Made by a program: the position numbers and the translations under genes. The notes below the pieces were generated by a model, which had not been told where the DNA came from, searched no databases, and saw only the letters and a program-made list of their open reading frames with translations. This document shows positions 15,231 to 20,995 of a stretch of DNA of 24,907 nt, in pieces. The stretch comes from Chloroflexota bacterium (GTDB taxonomy: Bacteria; Chloroflexota; Chloroflexia; Thermomicrobiales; UBA6265), in contig JAFAEX010000131.1 in assembly GCA_023423795.1 (NCBI GenBank), positions 1-24,907 on the forward strand, given 5' to 3'. How positions within the stretch are numbered: position 1 is the stretch's first letter; each line of letters begins with the position of its first letter.

Positions 15231-15270
15231 GAAGCAAAAGCGGCTCCGGCGGTTGCGCCGCCGGGGCCGC
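15231..15270 (-). terminator. Probable intrinsic terminator, minus strand
   Basis: A 13-bp stem (15240-15252 with 15258-15270, one G-U wobble) has a 5-base loop. On the minus strand it is followed by CTTTTGCTTC, a short U-rich tract. It lies 63 bases beyond the stop of the small membrane protein and would end that transcript. Confidence 0.55.
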
Positions 15271-15333
15271 CTGCGTGGTTTGGCGATCGAGGTCCAGCGC
15301 CGCCAAGCGGCCGGCGCCGGCGCCGGGCCGAGA

Positions 15334-15471
15334 CTACATCATGGTCATCCGCTGGTTGAAGCGGCGGCGCGACTCGTCCTCCTCGACCACCGCCGGGCGG
15401 TCGGGCTCGGAGAAGACGTTCAGCGCCACCAGCACCAGCACCACGGCGATCGCGACGACGATGACGTCCAT
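15334..15471 (-). CDS. Small single-pass membrane protein, 45 aa
   Basis: Not recognised as a known family. The N-terminus is a hydrophobic helix (VIVVAIAVVLVLVALNVF, about residues 3-20), and the short hydrophilic tail (SEPDRPAVVEEDESRRRFNQ) is charged and ends in Met residues. The ATG at 15471 was chosen because AGGAG lies 10 bases upstream; upstream in-frame codons look non-coding. It is downstream of the L,D-transpeptidase gene on the same strand with a 237-bp gap, and upstream of a probable terminator. A membrane anchor or small regulatory partner is possible. Confidence 0.6.
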   Translation of the reverse strand: MDVIVVAIAVVLVLVALNVFSEPDRPAVVEEDESRRRFNQRMTMM

Positions 15472-15708
15472 CGGGCGGGAACTCCTGCCGCGGCGGGGAG
15501 CGGTTCGGCCCGGTGCCGAATCGCCGTCGCGCGGCGCGTCATCCCATAGACGCCATCCGCGCCCTCGCGGTTCCCGGCGTCCCCGATGGGCCGCCGGCGA
15601 CCGCCGCGCTCTCGCCGGTAGGGTGCCGCACCGGACCCGGCGCGGATGCATCCGCGCCGGGCCGATGGTCCCGTTTCGCCGCGGTTCCGGCCCAAAGCGC
15701 CCCGCCGG

Positions 15709-16488
15709 CTACCAGTGCACCTCGACGCGCGTGCCGATGCCGACGAACGAGAACAGGTGCGCCGCCGCGCCGGGATCGAGCGCCACGCAGCCGCCGGTCG
15801 GCCCGTCGCCGCCGGGCACCGGCCAGCCGTTCTCGTCCAGCAGGAACGAATGGAACCCGTTGAGGCGGTTGGGATCGAACCCGGCCCAGTTGGTGATGAA
15901 GCCGCCGCCGTAGTCGGTCCACGACAACCCCTCGGTCATCTCGTAGACCGACCAGGAGCCGACCGCCGTCGCGAAGAAGCCGTCGGCGGACCCGTCGGCG
16001 CCCATCGCCGCCCAGTACGAACCGACCGGCGTCTCGCCCTCGAACATGGTCACGGTCTGGCTGGAACGGTTCACGTCCACCCAACGCTCGGCCCAGTCGC
16101 CTTGCCAGGAGAGCATGCCGGATTCGCCGCCCGCCGCCGGCGCGACGGTGCCGTCGGCCGACAGGAACGCGCCGTCGGCCCAACCAGAACGGCCATCGAC
16201 GGCGACCCAGTACCAGCCGTCGGCGGTCGGACCGTCCTGCACCTCGACCCACTCGCCGCCCCAAACGTTCGCCAGCACCTCGGCCCACGTGCCCGGTTCA
16301 GCCCGCAGGTTCAGTTGGTCGGCGGTCACCATCGCGCCCCAGCCGGCCGAAGCAGACCCAGGCCGCATCGTCGGGAGCCACAGCCCCGCGGCGACCGCCC
16401 CGGCCGCTCCCAGCAGCCGCCGCCTCGTCCACCCCGTCCGGTTTCCCCCGGTCCCGGGCGCACCGTCCCTCCCGTGCACACGCTGCAT
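15709..16488 (-). CDS. Exported SH3-domain L,D-transpeptidase (YkuD family)
   Basis: Probable cell-wall cross-linking or remodelling enzyme, 259 aa. A twin-arginine-like signal (TRRRLLGAAGAVAAG) is followed by a bacterial SH3 domain (about residues 50-112, with LNLRAEPG and GRSGWADGAFL) and a YkuD catalytic domain (about 134-258). The catalytic cysteine is C234 in TGGCVAL, preceded by H213 (GFHSF). The family motif is usually [S/T]HGC; here the His is Gly (T231-GG-C234). The ATG start has GAGGGGGAC upstream. The gene is transcribed divergently from the ferritin-like gene at 17009. L,D-transpeptidases act on peptidoglycan outside the membrane, consistent with the signal. Specific reaction not proven. 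Confidence 0.85.
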   Translation of the reverse strand: MQRVHGRDGAPGTGGNRTGWTRRRLLGAAGAVAAGLWLPTMRPGSASAGWGAMVTADQLNLRAEPGTWAEVLANVWGGEWVEVQDGPTADGWYWVAVDGRSGWADGAFLSADGTVAPAAGGESGMLSWQGDWAERWVDVNRSSQTVTMFEGETPVGSYWAAMGADGSADGFFATAVGSWSVYEMTEGLSWTDYGGGFITNWAGFDPNRLNGFHSFLLDENGWPVPGGDGPTGGCVALDPGAAAHLFSFVGIGTRVEVHW

Positions 16489-17008
16489 GACCGTTGTCCC
16501 CCTCGGCGCGCGAGCGCCGCCCTCGGTGTGCGGAGGGACCCGGCGCCGCGTTTCAGCGCGCCAGCGGTCGATGCCGGCCCACGCGCCGCCGCCCGTCCAC
16601 GGCGGGGCCGGGACGGGCGGAGGGAGTGCGTGGATCTGCGGGATGTTCGGCGGCAGCCGGCGCGAACGGGGGCCTCACCCCCCGCGAACGCCGGCGGAAA
16701 CGGCCGATCCCCATCCGGATCGTCCGTGCGCCGCCGCGCTGCCCGGCATGCCGCGCGCCCGCGTCCCTCCCCGACGGGCGAAGCGTGCCGGTTGTCCCGG
16801 TCTACGCCAGCGCGCCGCGTGCGGATTCCTGGCCGGGCGAACCAACCGAAATCGGGCCGGATGCGCCGCGGTGATCCAAACGCGGTCGGGTTGCGTCGTT
16901 CCCGGTGACGACGGGCGGCCGCGGGGCCGCCGCAGCGTCTCCGGGAGCGAACGGCGGCCGGTCCGGAACGGCCGCCGGGGCGCTCCCGGTTCGAGGAGGA
17001 ACCCGATC
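16489..17008. other. 520-bp divergent intergenic region
   Basis: Between the divergent L,D-transpeptidase and ferritin-like genes. Open frames here have no recognisable protein features and no ribosome-binding site. It holds small GC-rich inverted repeats (for example CGATCC/GGATCG near 16708-16725) and the large hairpin at 16941-16989. No confident promoter hexamers are visible. Confidence 0.5.
16941..16989 (+). promoter_or_regulatory. Two-part hairpin just before the ferritin-like gene
   Basis: An outer 9-bp stem (CCGGGAGCG, 16941-16949, with 16981-16989) and an inner perfect 9-bp stem (CGGCGGCCG, 16952-16960, with 16969-16977) form one 49-base hairpin. It ends 3 bases before the GAGGAGGA ribosome-binding site. 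It could control translation or act as a leader terminator. Confidence 0.6.
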
Positions 17009-17758
17009 ATGCGGTCGCACACCACGGGTCGCCACGCGACGAGCCGCCACGCGGCGTTGCTGGCGGAGGTCATGAACGAACGGCGGCGGTTGAGCCGGCG
17101 CGGGCTGCTGTCCAGGGCGACTCGGGTCGCCGGCGGCGGCGCGCTGGCGCTGGCCTTCGGCGGGGTCGCCGTCCGGAGCGCCCGGGCACAGGACGGCACG
17201 CCGGGCGCGATGGACGGCCCGGACGACGGGATGGGCGCGGACATGGGGCAGGAGATGACCCCGTTCGCCGACGACATCGAGGTCCTCAACTACGCGCTGA
17301 CGCTGGAGCACCTCGAATACGCCTTCTACCGCGACGGCATCGGCGGCCTGTCGTTCGGCACGGACACCTTCGGCCAGTCGATCGCCGCAAACCTGGAAGC
17401 CGTGCGCGACCACGAGGGCGCCCACGTCGCCGCGCTGACGGACGTCATCTCCGGGCTGGGCGGCACGCCGGTGGCCGAGGCGGCCTACGACTTCGGCGAC
17501 GCCTACGGCAGCGTGGGCGCGTTCCTGGCGACGGCGGCAGCGCTGGAGAACACGGGGGTCAAGGCCTACGACGGGGCCGCGCGGTACATCTCCGATCCCG
17601 ACCTGCTGACGGCGGCCGGCTCGATCGTCGCGGTCGAGGCGCGGCACGCCGCCTACCTGAACCACTTGCTCGGGCAGGTCCCGTTCCCGCTGGCGTTCGA
17701 GGAGACGCTGACGCCGGCCGAGGTGATTGAGATCGCCGGCCCGTTCATCCGCAGTTAG
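17009..17758 (+). CDS. Exported ferritin-like diiron domain protein
   Basis: Ferritin-like four-helix protein, 249 aa. A twin-arginine-like signal (LSRRGLLSRATRVAGGG) with cleavage ARA|QDGTP after residue 60 indicates export. The domain carries the full classical ligand pattern: E103 (LEHLEYAFY), E136-x2-H139 (DHEGAHV), E180 (ALENTGVKAY) and E210-x2-H213 (VEARHAAYL), as expected for a bound diiron centre. The ATG has AGGAGGA 8 bases upstream, preceded by a large hairpin. Likely roles are iron or redox chemistry at the cell surface, such as peroxide handling; substrate unknown. It is a paralogue of the gene immediately downstream, which lacks the signal. Confidence 0.87.
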   Translation: MRSHTTGRHATSRHAALLAEVMNERRRLSRRGLLSRATRVAGGGALALAFGGVAVRSARAQDGTPGAMDGPDDGMGADMGQEMTPFADDIEVLNYALTLEHLEYAFYRDGIGGLSFGTDTFGQSIAANLEAVRDHEGAHVAALTDVISGLGGTPVAEAAYDFGDAYGSVGAFLATAAALENTGVKAYDGAARYISDPDLLTAAGSIVAVEARHAAYLNHLLGQVPFPLAFEETLTPAEVIEIAGPFIRS

Positions 17759-17825
17759 CGCCGCCGGCCGCGACGACCGGTCGCGCCCCGAACCGTCCGA
17801 TTGACCCGAGAAAGGACCGATCGCC

Positions 17826-18347
17826 ATGGCCCAGACGATGCTGGCAACCCCGCTGGACGTCCTCAACTACGCCCTGACGCTGGAACACCTGGAGCACGCC
17901 TTCTACCGCGACGGACTGGCGTCCTTGTCCGCGGCCGACTTCCAGGCCGCCGGGTTCTCGGCCGACGTGTACGCCTACCTCGGCATGATCCGCGACCACG
18001 AACGGGACCACGTGGACGTCATCACCGGCGTCATCGAATCGCTCGGCGGCGAACCGGTGGCGGAAGCGACCTACGACTTCGGCTACGAGGACGCGCGCGG
18101 ATTCCTCGACATCGCCGCCGCGCTGGAAAACACCGGGGTCGCCGCCTACCAGGGCGCGGCCGGCGCGCTGATTGACGAGGACGACCTGCTGACGGCGGCA
18201 TTGACCATCCACGGGGTGGAGGCCCGCCACGCCGCCTACCTGAACGGCCTCACCGGCGAATCGCCGTTCCCGGACGCGACCAACCCGACGCTGACCCCGA
18301 ATGAGGTGCTGGCCATCGCCGGGCCGTTCATCACCGGCGGCATGTAA
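17826..18347 (+). CDS. Cytosolic ferritin-like diiron domain protein
   Basis: Ferritin-like protein of 173 aa without a signal peptide. Helices and ligands parallel those of the upstream gene: E23 (LEHLEHAFYRDG), E59-x2-H62 (DHERDHV), E101 (ALENTGVAAY) and E132-x2-H135 (VEARHAAYL). The two proteins end in near-identical AGPFI motifs, so this is a tandem duplication with different cellular locations. The ATG has a GAAAGGA site upstream, and the gap to the first gene is 67 bases, consistent with one transcript. Iron binding is supported by residues; oxidation or storage activity is inferred. Confidence 0.88.
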   Translation: MAQTMLATPLDVLNYALTLEHLEHAFYRDGLASLSAADFQAAGFSADVYAYLGMIRDHERDHVDVITGVIESLGGEPVAEATYDFGYEDARGFLDIAAALENTGVAAYQGAAGALIDEDDLLTAALTIHGVEARHAAYLNGLTGESPFPDATNPTLTPNEVLAIAGPFITGGM

Positions 18348-18356
18348 CACGGAATT

Positions 18357-18399
18357 CGGGTGGTTGCCCCTGCTGCCGCCGGCCGCGGGCAGCCACCCG
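18357..18399 (+). terminator. Hairpin after the ferritin-like pair
   Basis: A 13-bp stem (18357-18369 with 18387-18399, one G-U wobble) starts 9 bases after the stop codon. No T-run follows directly. It lies in the outer flank shared by the two iteron elements, so it may belong to the element and not to the gene. Confidence 0.5.
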
Positions 18400-18451
18400 G
18401 CGCGGGGTCCCGCCGCGCACGGCAGCACCCGGCGGGGCTCCGCGCCGCCAA

Positions 18452-18711
18452 TTTGTTCGGTATTTATTCGGCGTTTATTCGGTATTTATTCGATCGCGAC
18501 GCACCGCGTACGTACGCGACATCGCGACCGAATTGGAGTTTATTCGCGCTCCCTCCCACCCGCAGCGCCCGGACCCCCGTGCCGGACGTGCCCGCCCCGA
18601 ATGCGCCCGCGTGGGTGGGAGGGGTTGCCGAAGAAACCCGATTTCCGCGTGGTTATGGGAAAATCGGCGCCGAATAAACGCCGAATCAATACCGAATAAA
18701 TACCGAACAAA
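18452..18711. repeat. 11-bp iteron inverted-repeat element, copy 2
   Basis: Left iterons begin at 18456, 18467, 18478 and 18489; right iterons (CCGAA) at 18670, 18681, 18692 and 18703, all exactly 11 bases apart. Both outermost ends read TTTGTTCGGTATTTATTCGG. Between them lie a perfect 14-bp palindrome (CGCGTACGTACGCG, 18505-18518) and an 11-bp stem (CCCTCCCACCC at 18551-18561 with its complement near 18613-18623). Layout matches copy 1 almost base for base. It has one more right-hand iteron. Outer flanks at about 18352 and 18762-18778 carry a further imperfect inverted repeat (GAATTCGGGTGGTTG against GAATCCGGCTGGTTG). The 466-bp gap at 18348-18813 has no supported gene. Confidence 0.88.
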
Positions 18712-18813
18712 CTCGGCGTGATCGCCACACCGGTCCGTCCTCCGGCGGCGCCAGTTCCGGGCCAACCAGCCGGATTCGTTCAATCATCAACGAAGCCGCA
18801 AGACGCGGCGCGG

Positions 18814-18987
18814 TCACCCAAGCGTGCCGTTGGTGAGCAGGATGCCGAGGGCGACCACGATGGCGGCCACGACGGCGACGATGATGACGATCCGGCTCAG
18901 CGACGGCGGGTTGGGCCGGGCGGGATCGGAAATCGGCGGCGGCTGGTCGATCACGTTGCCCTCGACCGGGCGGCGGCTATCGGCCAT
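18814..18987 (-). CDS. Small single-pass membrane protein, 57 aa
   Basis: Unrecognised family. The cytosolic N-terminal half is polar and Pro-rich (VIDQPPPISDPARPNPP), followed by one C-terminal helix (RIVIIVAVVAAIVVALGILL, about residues 32-51) and a short tail. This suggests a tail-anchored protein. The ATG at 18987 was chosen because AGGAGGAG lies a few bases upstream; an upstream in-frame ATG at 19050 has no such site. It is not homologous to the 45-aa protein at 15334, which has the opposite layout, but occupies the same place beside an iteron element. Confidence 0.62.
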   Translation of the reverse strand: MADSRRPVEGNVIDQPPPISDPARPNPPSLSRIVIIVAVVAAIVVALGILLTNGTLG

Positions 18988-19027
18988 CGGGGCTCCTCCT
19001 TGCTGGATGGAACCGCAGGAGCGCGGT

Positions 19028-19282
19028 TCACCCCCTGCCGGATGCACCATCCGTGCCGAGACCCGGGAAGCGCCGCTCAGGCGAGCGGCGCTTCAGCGAA
19101 ATCGGCTCGTAGGTCGCGCTGCCGGCCTCGAAGCGCGCCAGCCGTACCCCGGAGGGCGGCGGGTCCGCCAGCGTACCTTCGGCCATCAGTTCGGCGACGA
19201 CTTCGCCGATGGCCGGTCCCCGCATCACCCCGATCCCGTGGCCACCGCCCGCGGCAGGGCAGCCCGCGCTCACTGCCGCCAT
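19028..19282 (-). pseudogene. Remnant of an FAD-dependent oxidoreductase C-terminus
   Basis: The frame reads AAGGGHGIGVMRGPAIGEVV, then AELMAEG and RLARFEAG. This resembles the C-terminal GxGGHG...PAxGxxxAELI segment of DAO-type FAD oxidoreductases (D-amino-acid or sarcosine oxidase family). No FAD-binding Rossmann motif or other domain is found upstream on the minus strand, so only about the last 70 residues of such an enzyme remain. An ATG at 19282 happens to follow an AGGAG, so a short peptide could be made, but I read it as decay. The surrounding 18988-19519 has no other supported gene. Confidence 0.42.
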
Positions 19283-19519
19283 CGCTCCTGCCCTGCCGCT
19301 CCGCCGCCCGCCGCATTGCCCGGCGGGAACCTGGCGGCCCGGAGCCGGGCAAGACCGGCGCAGGCGACCGAACCGACGCGGCGCGTTGGCGAACGTCGGC
19401 CGGCGTTGCCTCCAGAACACGCGGCATCGCGGCCAGATGCGACCTCGTGACCGGTGGGCCGGATTCCGCTAGGCTGCGGGCAAACGCAGCCACACGCGAG
19501 TCGCGCCGGGGGAAGACCG

Positions 19520-20200
19520 TTGGGACAGGCGCTGGTCGATACCGCCGTGATCGCGGCCGGGGCGTTGCTCGTCAACCCGCTGCCCATCCTCGCGGTGCTC
19601 CTGATGCTGTTTTCGCCAAGGGCGACGGCGTCCGCCCCGGCGTTCGCCGCCGGCTGGGCGATCGGGCTGGCCCTTTCCCTCGCCGCGTTCCTGGCCATCG
19701 TCGCGTTCGGCGAGGGCGGCGCGGGAAGCGGATCGGCCGGTCTCGCGCCGATCACCCAGCTCGCGCTCGGCGTCGTGCTGCTGGTCCTCGCCCTGCGCCG
19801 CTGGCTCGGCCGCCCGGGCCCCGGCGAAACGAAAGCCTTGCCGGGATGGACCGAAAACTTGGCGAACGCCTCCCCGTGGCGGGCGCTGGGGCTGGGCGCC
19901 GCGTTCGCCGGACTGAATCCCAAGAACGTCGCCTTTGCCGGCGCGGCCGCATTCGCCATCGTCGAGGCCGGCCTCCGCCCGGTCGCGATGCTCCTGCCAC
20001 TGGTCGTATACGTCCTGATCGCCTCTCTCGGCGTTGCGGGCCCGGTGGCCTGGCGCATCGCCGACCCGAAACGCGCCGCGCCGACGCTGGCCGCCTCGCG
20101 CGGCTGGCTGACCGCCAACTACGCGACCATGATGGCGGTGGTATTCCTGCTCTTCGGGATCGCGCTTTCGGTGAAGGGCATCGTGGGATTGCTCGGCTAG
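19520..20200 (+). CDS. GAP/Sap family membrane protein
   Basis: Polytopic membrane protein of 226 aa resembling the GAP (Sap, sulfolipid-addressing) family found mostly in Actinobacteria and relatives. About six hydrophobic segments are seen: residues 7-28 (VIAAGALLVNPLPILAVLLM), 40-60, 72-90, 115-140, 150-170 and 200-224. The family-like motif GLNPKNVAFAGAAAFAIVEA sits in the middle. The TTG at 19520 was chosen because GGGGGAAGA precedes it; the upstream frame (from 19454) is Arg-rich and non-hydrophobic. A TAGGCT box at about 19470 with GTGACC 16 bases upstream could be its promoter. Proposed roles are transport of lipids or small molecules; the substrate is unknown. Confidence 0.75.
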   Translation: MGQALVDTAVIAAGALLVNPLPILAVLLMLFSPRATASAPAFAAGWAIGLALSLAAFLAIVAFGEGGAGSGSAGLAPITQLALGVVLLVLALRRWLGRPGPGETKALPGWTENLANASPWRALGLGAAFAGLNPKNVAFAGAAAFAIVEAGLRPVAMLLPLVVYVLIASLGVAGPVAWRIADPKRAAPTLAASRGWLTANYATMMAVVFLLFGIALSVKGIVGLLG

Positions 20201-20236
20201 GAGCACGTTTCGCATCCCGCGTCGATCCACCCCTAC

Positions 20237-20320
20237 CCGTCATCCCGAGCCTGTCGAGGGATCTCGTCCTCTGCACGAATCGGGGTTGAACGAGATCCCT
20301 CGACAGGCTCGGGATGACGG
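20237..20320. repeat. 31-bp perfect inverted repeat
   Basis: The arm CCGTCATCCCGAGCCTGTCG and onward (20237-20267) is perfectly complementary to 20290-20320, with a 22-base spacer. The CATCCCGAGC...TCGAGGGATC arm resembles an intergenic repeat common in many GC-rich genomes, recalled and not searched. It lies 36 bases after the Sap-like gene and may end its transcript. Confidence 0.85.
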
Positions 20321-20451
20321 CGGACGAGGTTCGGAAACGCGTCCTCACTGGCCCGGCGGTGGGCACGATCGTGGCAGGCGCGCGGACGAATGACGGTCGA
20401 TGCACGCCGGAAACGTGGCGAGCGACGCCGCCCGGGCCTTAGGATCGCGGT

Positions 20452-20793
20452 ATGGACACGACGCTTGCCCGCTCGCTCCTGCTGTTCGCGCTCGCCGGTC
20501 TCTGCGAGATCGGCGGCGGGTACCTCGTGTGGCTCTGGCTGCGCGACGGGCGCGCGGTCTGGGTCGGCGCGCTGGGCGGGCTGGTGCTGTTCCTTTACGG
20601 CGTGCTGCCGACGCTGCAGCCGCCGGACGCCCCGTTTGGCCGCGTGTACGCCGCCTACGGCGGAATCTTCGTGATGCTCTCCGTGTTCTGGGGCTGGTGG
20701 ATCGACGGCGTCCGGCCCGACCGCTGGGACCTCCTCGGCGCGGCGGTAGCGCTCGCCGGGGCGGCGATCATCATGTACGCGCCCCGGTCCTGA
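20452..20793 (+). CDS. YnfA family membrane protein (UPF0060)
   Basis: Small integral membrane protein of 113 aa, full length for the family, with four transmembrane helices. Typical motifs are the N-terminal FALAGLCEIGGGYLVWLWLR, the LPTLQPPDAPFGRVYAAYGG loop, the FWGWWIDGVRPDRWDLLGA segment and a final AIIMYAPR. The family is distantly related to small multidrug resistance proteins, but its transport function is not established. The ATG has no strong Shine-Dalgarno sequence. A TTAGGAT box lies only about ten bases upstream, so translation may be nearly leaderless. It stands alone between the 31-bp inverted repeat and yifB. Confidence 0.93.
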   Translation: MDTTLARSLLLFALAGLCEIGGGYLVWLWLRDGRAVWVGALGGLVLFLYGVLPTLQPPDAPFGRVYAAYGGIFVMLSVFWGWWIDGVRPDRWDLLGAAVALAGAAIIMYAPRS

Positions 20794-20995
20794 CGGCGTT
20801 CGGGCGGTCCCGATCCACGCGACGACCGCTCCGGCGCGACGATGCACCGGGAACGGACGCGCACCCGCCCGGCTTGCGCAGCGCTCCGGGCGAACACATC
20901 GCTGCGCGTCAACACCGCCGGATGCCCGGAACCGATGTGCGACAATCCCCGTCATTCGAGGCATCGGGTTTCGGTTGACGAAGGGGTGCGCCTCC

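Noticed and set aside
15646..16908. A 420-codon plus-strand frame opposite the L,D-transpeptidase
   Set aside because: It is antisense to a gene with clear signal peptide, SH3 and YkuD motifs and has no recognisable domain.
14868..18711. CRISPR array or plasmid-type replication origin made of the 11-bp iterons
   Set aside because: The repeats are directly abutting 11-bp units without spacers and no cas, rep or dnaA gene is present. An origin would not normally occur twice 3.6 kb apart.
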